Of a DNA stretch of 64,000 bases, positions 50,761 to 59,541 are shown piece by piece. Source of the DNA: Virgibacillus_P tibetensis (GTDB lineage: Bacteria; Bacillota; Bacilli; Bacillales; Amphibacillaceae). Where the stretch lies: assembly GCF_036026595.1 (NCBI RefSeq), contig NZ_JARZFX010000015.1, positions 1 through 64,000 on the forward strand, given 5' to 3'. The notes below the pieces were generated by a model, which worked only from the letters and a program-made list of their open reading frames with translations, was not told the origin of the DNA and ran no database searches. How positions within the stretch are numbered: position 1 is the first letter of the stretch; each line of letters begins with the position of its first letter. The translations under genes and the position numbers were made by a program.

Positions 50761-51714
50761 ATGGCATATGTATTATTAATCATCGGTTTCGGCTTACTAA
50801 TAAAAGGTGCAGATCTCCTGGTCAATGGATCTTCAAATATTGCAAGGCTGCTTCGTATCCCACCAATTATAATCGGTTTAACGATAGTTGCATTAGGGAC
50901 AAGTTCTCCTGAAGCAACCATAAGTATAATTGCAGCGATAGAAGGCAGTGCTGATGTCTCACTGGGAAATATTATCGGAAGTAATATACTGAATTTAACA
51001 CTTGTAGTAGGGATAGCAGCATTTATTTACCCCTTAAAAGTGGAGAGTGAGACCATTCGAAAAGAAATCCCTTTCACATTGCTTGCGAGTGTTGTACTTT
51101 TGATATTTATCAATGATATAGCACTGCAAGGAAGCACAGAAAATTTCATTACACGGAGCGATGGCCTGATTTTCCTGCTGTTATTATCTGTGTTTATGTA
51201 TTATGTTATTGAAGTTGCTGTGAAAAGTCGTGGGGATATCTCTACTGGAGAGGCGCCAATAGGTATTAAATGGGGCAAGAATATATTTATCACAATAATA
51301 GGGCTGGCAGGTATTCTTTTGGGTGGAGAGATGGTTGTATCAAATGGTACGGTAATAGCTTATTCACTGGGAATGAGTGAAACATTAGTAGGGCTAACCA
51401 TCATTGCAGTAGGTACATCGCTTCCTGAGGTTGTTACATCTGTTACTGCTGCGCTAAAAAAGGAAAGTGAAATTGCGCTTGGCAATATTGTGGGAAGCTG
51501 TATTTTTAATATATTGTTTGTACTAGGTGCAACTTCGGTTATTACTCCATTAGCAGTTAATAAGGAGATGGGTTTTGATGTGATAGTTATGATTCTGCTG
51601 ACTGGATTGTTACTAATTTTCTCCAGAACGAACTATAAAATTAAAAAGTCAGAGGGAATAACTTTAATCGGAGTATATGTTATCTATCTAGTTTATATCA
51701 TTATACGAAATTAA
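50761..51714 (+). CDS. Calcium/sodium antiporter, CaCA family (YrbG-like)
   Basis: This 317-aa membrane protein has about 10 helices in two inverted repeats carrying the alpha motifs: IVALGTSSPEATISI...GNIIGSNILNL in the first half, IIAVGTSLPEVVTSV...GNIVGSCIFNI in the second. The Glu in each SPE/LPE is the ion-binding residue. GGAAGAG before the ATG. Monocistronic, and relevant to life in salt. Confidence 0.93.
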   Translation: MAYVLLIIGFGLLIKGADLLVNGSSNIARLLRIPPIIIGLTIVALGTSSPEATISIIAAIEGSADVSLGNIIGSNILNLTLVVGIAAFIYPLKVESETIRKEIPFTLLASVVLLIFINDIALQGSTENFITRSDGLIFLLLLSVFMYYVIEVAVKSRGDISTGEAPIGIKWGKNIFITIIGLAGILLGGEMVVSNGTVIAYSLGMSETLVGLTIIAVGTSLPEVVTSVTAALKKESEIALGNIVGSCIFNILFVLGATSVITPLAVNKEMGFDVIVMILLTGLLLIFSRTNYKIKKSEGITLIGVYVIYLVYIIIRN

Positions 51715-51721
51715 GGAAAAA

Positions 51722-51758
51722 AGAGCGTTCTGCACTTTTTAATAGTGCAGAACGCTCT
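51722..51758. terminator. Bidirectional terminator between the antiporter and mhqD
   Basis: A perfect 15-bp stem AGAGCGTTCTGCACT / AGTGCAGAACGCTCT, loop TTTTAAT. A-run on the left, ACTTGTT on the right. Confidence 0.85.
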
Positions 51759-51763
51759 ACTTG

Positions 51764-52366
51764 TTATCTATTCCGATACCACTTCTCAGCTGCTTCAACT
51801 TCACCATAAGTCAACTGGTGACCATTACTTTCCCAATGAAGTTTTACAGTAGCATTGGCTTTTTCAAGTAATGATTTAAGATCCTCAGACTCTTGAGCGG
51901 GGCAAATTGGATCGTTTGTTCCAGCAGCTATAAATACGTCTTTACCAGAAAGATCCGGTAAGTCGATTCCCCGTCTAGGAACCATGGGGTGGTGAAGAAT
52001 TGCTGCATTTAGTGCATCTTGATAATGGAATAGTAAGCTAGCAGCAATATTAGCACCATTTGAATATCCAACTGCAAGGATATTGTTACGGTCAAAATCG
52101 TATTTTTTGGCAGATTCATCAAGAAAATCATTTAATTCCTTCGTACGGAATATCAAATCTTCTTCATCAAAGACCCCTTCTGCTAAGCGTTTGAAAAAAC
52201 GAGGCATTCCATTTTCTGACACATTCCCTCGGACACTTAGGACATTTGCAGTTGCATCAATTTTCTCTGCGAGTGGCAGGAGGTCTTTCTCTGTGCCTCC
52301 AGTGCCATGTAGTAATAATAAAGTTGGTTTTGATTGATCGTTTCCTTTTTTAAAAATATGTTCCAT
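51764..52366 (-). CDS. mhqD: MhqD-like carboxylesterase/hydrolase
   Basis: This 200-aa alpha/beta hydrolase has LLLLHGTGGTEKDLLPLA (oxyanion region), GYSNGANIAASLL (nucleophile Ser in GxSxG), AAGTNDPICPAQES (Asp) and NGHQLTYGE (His). Close in layout to B. subtilis MhqD, part of the methylhydroquinone/thiol stress regulon. It is encoded after the MarR-type MhqR-like regulator with a 16-base gap, so it is a regulator-target operon. Cytoplasmic. Confidence 0.88.
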   Translation of the reverse strand: MEHIFKKGNDQSKPTLLLLHGTGGTEKDLLPLAEKIDATANVLSVRGNVSENGMPRFFKRLAEGVFDEEDLIFRTKELNDFLDESAKKYDFDRNNILAVGYSNGANIAASLLFHYQDALNAAILHHPMVPRRGIDLPDLSGKDVFIAAGTNDPICPAQESEDLKSLLEKANATVKLHWESNGHQLTYGEVEAAEKWYRNR

Positions 52367-52382
52367 TCATGATTCTCCTTTC

Positions 52383-52802
52383 TTACTTTTGCCCTACTTT
52401 TTTTAATACATTAACAAGCATTTCTTTTTCATCATCTGTTATACTGGAGAAAATATTCTCGATTACTTGCTGATGTTCAGGGAAGATTTCATCCATGAGC
52501 TGTTTTCCCTCTTCAGTAATTTGAATATATACAACTCGGCGGTCTTCCTTGCAGTTCATGCGTTCCAATAAACCTTTTGTTTCTAATTTATCTATCACAT
52601 AGGTTATGGATCCTGTGTTAATAAGTACGGCTTCGGATATTTGCCGAATCGTTTGTCTGCCTTTATGATAAAGGGCTTCTAAAACGGTGAAGTCTGAAAT
52701 TCGCATACCATGAGCACTAATGTCTTCTTTTACCTTTTCCTGAACCGATTTAGTTGATTTCATTAATACCACAAATGCTTTTAAGGATAAGTTATCACTC
52801 AT
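52383..52802 (-). CDS. mhqR: MarR-family regulator, MhqR-like
   Basis: This 139-aa winged-helix regulator has LKAFVVLMKSTKSVQEKVKEDISAHGMRISDFTVLEALYHKG, then HTH TIRQISEAVLINTGSITYVIDKLETKGLLER and the wing NCKEDRRVVYIQITEEGK. The gene order mhqR-mhqD and the sequence fit the MhqR repressor of quinone-detoxifying genes. The single Cys lies in the wing (MNCKEDRR). Upstream AT-rich DNA with TTTAATTAAA-type palindromes (52838-52875) may be its own operator. Confidence 0.85.
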   Translation of the reverse strand: MSDNLSLKAFVVLMKSTKSVQEKVKEDISAHGMRISDFTVLEALYHKGRQTIRQISEAVLINTGSITYVIDKLETKGLLERMNCKEDRRVVYIQITEEGKQLMDEIFPEHQQVIENIFSSITDDEKEMLVNVLKKVGQK

Positions 52803-53123
52803 AAGAGCACTCCTATCAAGTTTAATAATTATTTTAAGTTATTTTTAATTAAGACATATTTAATTAAAGACAATTTTAGTATAGATAGAAAAAGAAGTCA
52901 ATCTTTTGGCTTATTTGGATTCTTATTTGTTATATACCAGAGTTTAAACAAACGATTGATCAACATGCTGATTCTAGTTTATCGTTTATAATGCGACCCC
53001 TCGTAGTGAGGCGTTTGATTCTGGAAGGAGCAGGAGGGAAGAAAAAAAGTAAAATTTTACTTTACAATTCATTATAAATTTTATATAGTATACATACCTA
53101 ATAATTCTAGGTAGGTGATAAAG
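52803..53123. promoter_or_regulatory. Divergent control region between mhqR and padR
   Basis: No gene. It contains two likely controls. One is an 18-bp perfect palindrome AAAGTAAAATTTTACTTT at 53046-53063. The other is an inverted repeat ACCTA-N7-TAGGT at 53096-53112 ending in the padR ribosome site (AGGTAGGTGA). The latter recurs upstream of 54196 and is probably the PadR operator. Confidence 0.55.
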
Positions 53124-53456
53124 ATGTTTAATCGGGAGCTTGTTAAAGGAAGCACATCCCTTTTAGTGTTGCAGTTATTAAATGAACGGGATATGTATGG
53201 TTATGAGCTGGTTAAAGAAATGGATCAGCGAAGTGAGCATCACCTTCAAATGAAAGAAGGAACGTTATACCCTGCTCTGCATAAACTTGAAAAGCAGGAG
53301 TATATCGAATACTACTGGCAGCATCAGGAAAAGGGACCAGCGCGTAAATACTATCGTATCACTTCTGAAGGTATCCGTATTCTCGAGGAAAAAACGAGTG
53401 AATGGCATCGTTATGTTCAGGTCATGAACAATTTAATCGGGAGAAGTGAATCGTGA
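53124..53456 (+). CDS. PadR-family regulator
   Basis: This 110-aa regulator has GSTSLLVLQLLNERDMYGYELVKEMDQRS and MKEGTLYPALHKLEKQEYIEYYWQ (PadR HTH and wing), with a C-terminal dimer helix. The start at 53124 follows AGGTAGGTGA by five bases. It overlaps the HAAS-domain gene by four bases, a standard pairing in Bacilli in which PadR controls the membrane protein operon. Confidence 0.92.
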   Translation: MFNRELVKGSTSLLVLQLLNERDMYGYELVKEMDQRSEHHLQMKEGTLYPALHKLEKQEYIEYYWQHQEKGPARKYYRITSEGIRILEEKTSEWHRYVQVMNNLIGRSES

Positions 53457-54085
53457 GTGTTGCTGAACAAAAATTTATTCAGGAATTAGATAAAGAGATC
53501 GGAAATCGCGCGGATAAGCAAACGATCCTGGCAGATTATGAGGCACATATCTATGAACTGCTGAACGAAGCGACTATTGATGAAGAAAATGAATATGAAG
53601 AGTTGGTTGCCAGATTAGGATCTCCTCGGGATATTGCAGAACTATGGGCACAGGAGGCGTCCATTACCCCTAAAAAAACTCAATGGTTATTTGTAGTAAT
53701 CAATAGTTTATTCTTTGTTGGAGGCGTACTTTTAACTATTTTCTATAATGTCTTTCATTGGAATTGGCTTGAGGTGCTATGGGCTGGGTTAACAGAAATC
53801 ACCTCCATTATTATGCTGGTCTACATATTTTTCTGGGGACTGCTGGGATATGAAATTGGAAAAGAATTTGGGCATAGTGGAAGGAAACTTCTACGGAAAA
53901 CTTTCATGATTTCAGTCATTCCGAATGTATTGCTAATGTATATTATTACTTTTAAGTTAATACCTTATGAATGGTTTCAACCGCTTTTAAGCGTTCGATT
54001 TATTATATTATGTATAATCTGTACTGCGCTTTTATACCCGGTAAGTATGCTTGGTTATAAGTGGGGAAGGAAAACGTCAGTATAG
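53453..54085 (+). CDS. HAAS/DUF1700 domain membrane protein
   Basis: This 210-aa protein has an N-terminal cytoplasmic HAAS domain (KFIQELDKEIGNRADKQTILADYEAHIYELLNEA...YEELVARLGSPRDIAELWAQE, residues 6-75) followed by four membrane helices. GTG start at 53453 overlaps the padR stop (GTGA). Proteins of this kind are usually paired with PadR regulators; molecular role unclear, probably envelope stress signalling. Confidence 0.85.
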   Translation: MSVAEQKFIQELDKEIGNRADKQTILADYEAHIYELLNEATIDEENEYEELVARLGSPRDIAELWAQEASITPKKTQWLFVVINSLFFVGGVLLTIFYNVFHWNWLEVLWAGLTEITSIIMLVYIFFWGLLGYEIGKEFGHSGRKLLRKTFMISVIPNVLLMYIITFKLIPYEWFQPLLSVRFIILCIICTALLYPVSMLGYKWGRKTSV

Positions 54086-54137
54086 TGTGCGCTGGGCTGG
54101 TAAGGATAAGGTTCAGCCCTGATTCGAGGATTTTTTT

Positions 54138-54171
54138 ACCTATGTACATAGAATAACTAGGTAGGTACATA
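54138..54171 (+). promoter_or_regulatory. Probable PadR operator upstream of the DUF4173 gene
   Basis: Within 54138-54171 there is a 12-bp perfect palindrome CTATGTACATAG (54140-54151), then CTAGGTAGGTACATAG, which repeats half sites of it and the TAGGTAGGT seen at the padR start. An ATGT...ACAT core is known for PadR-type operators. Confidence 0.6.
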
Positions 54172-54195
54172 GGATAACGGAGTATAGGTGGGGTT

Positions 54196-55662
54196 ATGGT
54201 GGATTTTCAGATTAGAAAAAACGATTGGTTGTTTATGCTTGTTTGCCTGGGGCTGGGTATTCTGGCAGAGCTTAGTTTTTTTCATGGAAAAATAGGCTTA
54301 TCCTACCTCGTGTTTGTAGCATCCTTTTACGTAGTTCTATTCATGCGGATACGTATTTTAGTTAACCACCGAAGAATAGGGTTGCTAATTATGGTAGCTG
54401 TATGGCTACTTACTGGAAGCTATCTATTTTATGATAATGTTCTTTTCTATAATCTTAATTTATTTTTCATACCGGTTTTAATTTTTTTCCATATTGTTTT
54501 AATAACAAGTCCAAATAAACTCAGGTGGGATAATTTCCAATTTATAGCCTTGCTGAGAGCCAAGTTGTCACAAGCAGCTGCCTACATTACTACATTTTGT
54601 AAAGCTGGACTTGAAAAGTTATTTAGTAACATGAACAAACAGGCAGCCGATAATGTAAAGCGTATTGGTATTGGTCTCGCCATAGGTGTTCCGTTGCTAG
54701 TGGTTATTATAGGTTTATTGATGTCAGCAGACGCTGTTTTTCAAGAAGTTGTCCTACAATTTCCGCAGTTTTTACTTGAACTTAATTTTCTTGAAGGATT
54801 CTTTCGGGTTCTGGCAGTGATACTGCTGACACTATTGTTCTTTGGTGTACTTCAGGTATTGCATATTAGATTAAGACCGGCAGATTTCGATTTCAACAAG
54901 ACCAGGAAAAGAACAAACAAACATTGGAATAGTGTTACTTCGCTAACGATTTTGGTTATGCTAAATTCCGTTTATGTCTTATTTGCAGTTATTCAATTCA
55001 GGTACTTCTTCAGCGAGGGCTTGCAAGATGGATTTACTTATGCAGAATATGCACGAAGAGGTTTTTTTGAGTTAGTCTTTGTGACCTTGATTAATTGGAC
55101 AATTTTAACGAGTTGCTTAAATCTGGTAAAAGGTGTGGAAAAGAACATCCTGATGAAGATGATGTATTCATTGCTAATTGTGGCAAGCGGGGTCATGCTT
55201 GCGTCAGCTTATCAACGGTTAAGTATGTATGAAGCAGCCTACGGTTTTACAATAGCTCGGTTGTTGGCACATGCCTTCATGATTTTTCTAATGGTAATTT
55301 TTGCTTACACATTAATTCGAGTATGGATTGAGCGATTATCTCTGCTTCATTTCTACCTGATTGCCGGCTTAATTTTTTATACCATTTTAAATGTTATTAA
55401 CATCGAACAGATTATTGTTGATAAAAATCTGGAACGTTATAAGCAAATAGAAAAAATCGATATTTATTATTTAAGCACTCTTTCGTATACAGGAACAGAT
55501 GGATTAATAAAATTATATGAACGAAGAGAAGATTATCCAGAGTTAAAAGATATGCTGAGGGCAAAACAGGAGAGACTGAAACAGCAGGATCAGACATCCT
55601 GGCAATCATTTAACTTCACAAAGCAAAAAGTAATAGAAAAACTGCAGAATCTTGAATTGTAA
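54196..55662 (+). CDS. DUF4153/DUF4173 family membrane protein
   Basis: This 488-aa polytopic membrane protein has about 12 helices. The first third is multi-helical, a cytoplasmic loop lies near 120-150, and the DUF4173-like second half has EYARRGFFELVFVTLINW (a strong family signature). The C-terminus is a soluble helical tail (GLIKLYERREDYPELKDML...QQDQTSWQSFNFTKQK). Function unknown; often found next to regulators of the cell envelope. It has its own upstream PadR-like operator. Confidence 0.82.
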   Translation: MVDFQIRKNDWLFMLVCLGLGILAELSFFHGKIGLSYLVFVASFYVVLFMRIRILVNHRRIGLLIMVAVWLLTGSYLFYDNVLFYNLNLFFIPVLIFFHIVLITSPNKLRWDNFQFIALLRAKLSQAAAYITTFCKAGLEKLFSNMNKQAADNVKRIGIGLAIGVPLLVVIIGLLMSADAVFQEVVLQFPQFLLELNFLEGFFRVLAVILLTLLFFGVLQVLHIRLRPADFDFNKTRKRTNKHWNSVTSLTILVMLNSVYVLFAVIQFRYFFSEGLQDGFTYAEYARRGFFELVFVTLINWTILTSCLNLVKGVEKNILMKMMYSLLIVASGVMLASAYQRLSMYEAAYGFTIARLLAHAFMIFLMVIFAYTLIRVWIERLSLLHFYLIAGLIFYTILNVINIEQIIVDKNLERYKQIEKIDIYYLSTLSYTGTDGLIKLYERREDYPELKDMLRAKQERLKQQDQTSWQSFNFTKQKVIEKLQNLEL

Positions 55663-55702
55663 TAAACAGGGGGCAGTTCCCCGCAGATAAGGAGGTCATC
55701 AT

Positions 55703-56437
55703 ATGAATTATAGTATTCCAAAGCATGTTGCTATTATGATGGATGGAAATGGACGTTGGGGGAAAAAACGGGGATTAACCCGAAGTGAAGGACATTACGC
55801 TGGTGCAAAGACAATGCAGAAAATTATTGATGCCTGTATTGATTTCGATGTGAAAATACTTACTCTTTATGCATTTTCTTCCGAGAATTGGTCCAGACCT
55901 GAAGATGAAGTTAATTATTTAATGCATTTACCTGTTAAGTTTTTCAATCAAAAATTGCCTGAGTTTATGAGAAGAAATATTAACATACGAATTTCTGGAA
56001 ACTTAGCCGCCCTTCCAGACCCTACAAGGGAAGCACTTATGAAGGCAGAAAAAAAGACGGGAAATAATACTGGTATTATTGTTAACTTTGCTTTCAACTA
56101 TGGTGGAAGGGATGATATCCTGCAGGGAATCCGCAGAGTAATCCATGAAGTTCAAAATAACGATATGAATTTGGATATGATGGATGAAGATCTGTTTCAG
56201 CAGTACTTATACACGAAAGACTTACCTGATCCCGAGTTAGTTATTCGTACTGGCGGAGAGAAAAGAGTAAGTAATTTTCTCTTATGGCAATCATCGATGT
56301 CGGAATTATACTTTACAGATGTTTTCTTTCCCGATTTCAATAAGGAATTGCTCTATGAAGCAATTAAGGAGTATCAGAGAAGGACCACCTTGCATTTAAC
56401 TGAAAATCAAAAGTGGGAGTCTACGATAAGAGGGTAG
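55703..56437 (+). CDS. Isoprenyl (undecaprenyl) diphosphate synthase paralogue
   Basis: This 244-aa cis-prenyltransferase begins PKHVAIMMDGNGRWGKKRGLTRSEGH with the catalytic Asp in MMDGNGRW; LYAFSSENWSRPEDEV is the substrate region and RTGGEKRVSNFLLWQSSMSELYF the C-terminal signature. It is not in the usual frr-uppS-cdsA cluster, and several signature positions vary (RTGGEKR for RTSGEQR, QSSMSE for QLAYTE). So it is probably a second copy with a different chain length or role. AAGGAGG before the ATG. Confidence 0.9.
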   Translation: MNYSIPKHVAIMMDGNGRWGKKRGLTRSEGHYAGAKTMQKIIDACIDFDVKILTLYAFSSENWSRPEDEVNYLMHLPVKFFNQKLPEFMRRNINIRISGNLAALPDPTREALMKAEKKTGNNTGIIVNFAFNYGGRDDILQGIRRVIHEVQNNDMNLDMMDEDLFQQYLYTKDLPDPELVIRTGGEKRVSNFLLWQSSMSELYFTDVFFPDFNKELLYEAIKEYQRRTTLHLTENQKWESTIRG

Positions 56438-56531
56438 TCAGATTTAGCTAGTTGATCAGGATTCAATGGTTGGAATGAAGAGTTGCTGTAATGATAGAAT
56501 AAATAAACAGATTAAGAAAGAAGGTGACCAA

Positions 56532-56759
56532 ATGGGAGCATGTAATATTGATCATTCGTATGAAGATGTGATGAAGAAGCTGAAAAGTCAGGAAGCATTC
56601 TTGTCAGTGGAACTAAGTGTTAAATTGCATCATTTTTTAGAACGTGTTCATCCCCAGGAAACAATGAACGAATTGTTTCACCTTTTGAAGAAATATGACC
56701 TGTCTTCTAAGGAAGAGCAGGAGGAAAGAAATAATAAAATGATTTCGCTTATAAGCTGA
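56532..56759 (+). CDS. Small hypothetical protein, 75 aa
   Basis: This 75-residue helical protein begins MGACNIDHSYEDVMKKL, then a Leu-rich amphipathic stretch and the end YDLSSKEEQEERNNKMISLIS. Start: GAAGGTGACC precedes ATG 56532; the frame extension to 56466 has no site. It lies 94 bases after the prenyltransferase gene, so possible co-transcription, and a terminator follows. Resembles small group-specific Bacillaceae proteins; no known function. Confidence 0.6.
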   Translation: MGACNIDHSYEDVMKKLKSQEAFLSVELSVKLHHFLERVHPQETMNELFHLLKKYDLSSKEEQEERNNKMISLIS

Positions 56760-56768
56760 GTAAGAGTT

Positions 56769-56806
56769 AAAAAACTACCATTTAATTAGATTAGATGGTA
56801 GTTTTT
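56769..56806. terminator. Bidirectional terminator before the CvfC-like gene
   Basis: The stem AAAAACTACCAT / ATGGTAGTTTTT is perfect over 12 bp with inner partial pairing, A- and T-runs in both directions. Confidence 0.85.
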
Positions 56807-56815
56807 ATATGCGTT

Positions 56816-57949
56816 CTACTTTTGTTTAGCAGCTTGGGTCATCTGATGCCAAATGGAGCCTTTCGCTTGTTCTCCTCCTTCAATACGGGCTAAGGCCATT
56901 TTTACCTGCATGCGCACTTCGAATTCTGGATCTTCCATTGCCTGCTGTAGTGCAGGTATAGCTGTTTCATCACCAACTTCGTATAAGAACATAGCAGCAC
57001 GCCAGCGGACAATCCGACTTTTGTCTTCTAAAGTGTTTATCATTTCAGGGATTGCTTCCTTAAATCCAAGATCTGATAAACAATCACCTGCAGTTCGTCT
57101 TACGTTAATGGCTTTATCTTTCAGAGCTTTATACAAGTATGGAAGAACTTCAGTCTCTTCAATCATGCCCAAATACGCCGTTGCGAGGCGCCTTATAGAA
57201 GCTTTTCCATCATCAAGTGCTTTATCCAATACAGGAAGGTCATCTATCATTGGATCCATTCGATCTAATGCAGCATAACGATCTTTCCAGTTTGGCTGAT
57301 CGAGCATCTCGAGCGTAACTTTCTTTCTGAGGGGTTGTTCCTGTGAGGGTTCATTTGTAAAAGCAAGCTTTACCAATTCAGCCACCCGTTTTGAATCATA
57401 GGTTGCATCTATTTCCTGAACAACATCCTGACCAATTTCTCCTATATCACCATAACGGGGATTTTGTTCCACCCATTTCCTCTCCATTAAGTAATTGTCG
57501 GAAGCGGCGGATGCTTCCATTGCTGCATTCATGAATCGTTCGGGTAATCCAAAACGTTCTTCGTCTTCTCCATCCTGTAATTTAACTTGCATGGGAATAT
57601 TTCGGAACAGTTGAATGGATACTTTAACCTCACCAAAGGAATCATCGGTTCCCGACGTCTCCACGGCTGGCTCATCAGGAGACCCCTCGGTAGATCCAAG
57701 GGCGTTGCGTACTTTCGGGAGGATATCTTCCCAGGCAACCCGTGGATTTCGCTCAAGTGCAATAAAATCTATAACACGATAAAGACCTTTTACTCCATTA
57801 ATATTAAATAGCGATTTAATGTAATCAGGAGCGTCACTGAGGTCATCGTCAAGCTTGTAATTTTCAGTTTGACCATCAGCCAACTGTTCATCAACATTAA
57901 TTTTCATAGAATATGGACTCGGTGTAGGTTCAATCGAGATAATTTTCAT
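56816..57949 (-). CDS. CvfC-like conserved virulence factor with HEAT repeats
   Basis: This 377-aa protein begins with a NifU-N/scaffold-like domain (MKIISIEPTPSPYSMKINVDEQL... SLFNINGVKGLYRVIDFIALERNP), then about five HEAT repeats (LPVLDKALDDGKASIRRLATAYLG; EVLPYLYKALKDKAINVRRTAGDCLSD; AIPEMINTLEDKSRIVRWRAA; AIPALQQAMEDPEFEVRMQV). The architecture matches staphylococcal CvfC and Bacillus homologues annotated as virulence factors; biochemical role unknown. The start at 57949 follows GGGGGAG. No operon partners. Confidence 0.85.
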   Translation of the reverse strand: MKIISIEPTPSPYSMKINVDEQLADGQTENYKLDDDLSDAPDYIKSLFNINGVKGLYRVIDFIALERNPRVAWEDILPKVRNALGSTEGSPDEPAVETSGTDDSFGEVKVSIQLFRNIPMQVKLQDGEDEERFGLPERFMNAAMEASAASDNYLMERKWVEQNPRYGDIGEIGQDVVQEIDATYDSKRVAELVKLAFTNEPSQEQPLRKKVTLEMLDQPNWKDRYAALDRMDPMIDDLPVLDKALDDGKASIRRLATAYLGMIEETEVLPYLYKALKDKAINVRRTAGDCLSDLGFKEAIPEMINTLEDKSRIVRWRAAMFLYEVGDETAIPALQQAMEDPEFEVRMQVKMALARIEGGEQAKGSIWHQMTQAAKQK

Positions 57950-58275
57950 TTTCTGCTCCCCCTTGGTCACGTATACTTAGAATGATCGTAACAAAAATAT
58001 AAAGAATTATCCATTATAGAAAATGCTGAGTGTGAGAGGTAACGTTTAATGAGTTGAGGATACAGTCTTAGGGGTTCTCGTTACCAATCAAATGGCTTCC
58101 TCTTTATTCGACATTTTTCTACATTAAATGATAATAATTTCAATTCAGATAACTGAATTTGCAGATAGCAAGAGGAAGTGGAAGGCATCGAGAGGATCCA
58201 TAACTTAATGCTTGGTCTGATGCTGAGTATATCCAAATGGTAGAGAATATAAGCTTAATACACAGATTGTGCACT
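57950..58275. other. Gene-free stretch upstream of the importer promoter
   Basis: No gene. It contains a large imperfect hairpin between GGTAACG (58037) and CGTTACC (58080) and a perfect 7-4-7 inverted repeat AATTCAGATAACTGAATT at 58142-58159, which could be an operator of the importer operon. Nothing else is clear. Confidence 0.4.
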
Positions 58276-58304
58276 TTGTAACAAATTAATTATAGCTGTA
58301 TACT
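58276..58304 (+). promoter_or_regulatory. Promoter of the OpuC-like operon
   Basis: TTGTAA, 17-bp spacer, TATACT, which fits a vegetative promoter. Transcription from here gives a leader of about 100 bases with two hairpins before the first gene. Confidence 0.55.
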
Positions 58305-58330
58305 TTACATAGAGTTAAGTTTCACATAAA

Positions 58331-58388
58331 CCTTTGTATAGCAAAGGGGTCCCTGCGTATACTAGCGCATATGGGAGCTTTTTTTTTT
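58331..58388 (+). terminator. Leader hairpins and terminator-like attenuator of the importer operon
   Basis: Hairpin 1 is CCTTTG / CAAAGG (58331-58347). Hairpin 2 pairs CCCTGCG with CGCATATGGG (58351-58375) and is followed by ten T (58379-58388). The T-run lies 25 bases before the first start codon and after a good promoter, so it should reduce transcription into the operon unless relieved. Confidence 0.6.
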
Positions 58389-58413
58389 GGTGGAAATTTC
58401 ATAGGGGGTAACC

Positions 58414-59541
58414 ATGTTAAAATTTGAGAATGTAAGTAAAGTTTATAAGGACGGGTTTAAAGCAGTAGATAACGTTAATTTTGAAATATCTGAAGGAGAA
58501 CTCGTTGTTCTCATCGGACCCAGTGGATCTGGGAAATCAACCACAATGAAAATGATTAATAGAATGATTCCACATACAAATGGAAAGATCTCTATTGATG
58601 GGGATGACGTTACGAAGTTAAATGCAGCAGAATTGCGACGTAATATTGGTTATGTCATTCAACAAATTGGTCTATTTCCTCATTACACAATTGAAAAGAA
58701 TATAGCAATTGTTCCCCAGTTAAAAGGGTGGGATGAACAAGATATCAAAAAAAGGGTGAAAGAGCTCCTGGAGATCGTCGGTCTGGATCCACAAGTATAC
58801 AGTAATCGATATCCCAAGGAATTATCTGGTGGACAGCAGCAGCGTGTTGGTGTTGCACGGGCGCTAGCATCCAATCCCAATATTATCTTGATGGATGAGC
58901 CATTTGGTGCTCTTGATCCAATTACAAGGGAACAATTACAGGGTGAGTTGATTTCCTTGCAGCAAAAACTTAAAAAGACAATTGTCTTTGTAACCCATGA
59001 TATGGATGAAGCATTAAAGCTGGGTGATCGAATTGCTATTATGAAAGATGGAAGTTTACTTCAAATAGATACCCCGGAGAAATTATTGCACGAACCGGCC
59101 TATGGTTTTGTGGAAGAGTTCATTGGAAAACATCGAATTATTCAGAACCCTGAACTTATGTCAGTTAGAGATGTAATGAATGAAACTGTATTAACATCGC
59201 TTCCGAATCGATCTCCTGAAAAGTCCTTGGCAATGATGCGCAAGAATAAAAAAATGATGTTAGTTGTTGTGGACGAGGATGACAAAATGATGGGAATTGT
59301 GTCTGCTTATGATTTAATAAAGAAGATGAATGAAATTAAATCAATTGAAGAAATCTTGCTACCATCTGAACCATATCTCATGAGTTCGCAAAGTGCTAAG
59401 GATGCCATTGTAATGATGTCAACAGCGTCACTCGGTATAATTACGGTTCTTGATGAAATGAATAAGGTAGTAGGATTAGTGACTCGTGGAACATTGCTTT
59501 CCGCACTGTCCAGTCAGTGGACAGAATTGGAGGCAAAATAA
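58414..59541 (+). CDS. OpuC-like ABC importer ATPase with CBS domains
   Basis: This 375-aa ATPase has Walker A GPSGSGKST, signature LSGGQQQRVGVARAL, Walker B ILMDEPFGALDP and switch His in VFVTHDMDEA. The C-terminus (about 255-370) carries two CBS domains (SVRDVMNETVLTSLPNRSPEKSL; VMMSTASLGIITVLDEMNKVVGLVTRG), which in OpuA/OpuC sense ionic strength. Compatible-solute (betaine/choline type) import is likely. Its stop overlaps the permease start (TAATG). GGGGGT before the start. Confidence 0.9.
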   Translation: MLKFENVSKVYKDGFKAVDNVNFEISEGELVVLIGPSGSGKSTTMKMINRMIPHTNGKISIDGDDVTKLNAAELRRNIGYVIQQIGLFPHYTIEKNIAIVPQLKGWDEQDIKKRVKELLEIVGLDPQVYSNRYPKELSGGQQQRVGVARALASNPNIILMDEPFGALDPITREQLQGELISLQQKLKKTIVFVTHDMDEALKLGDRIAIMKDGSLLQIDTPEKLLHEPAYGFVEEFIGKHRIIQNPELMSVRDVMNETVLTSLPNRSPEKSLAMMRKNKKMMLVVVDEDDKMMGIVSAYDLIKKMNEIKSIEEILLPSEPYLMSSQSAKDAIVMMSTASLGIITVLDEMNKVVGLVTRGTLLSALSSQWTELEAK

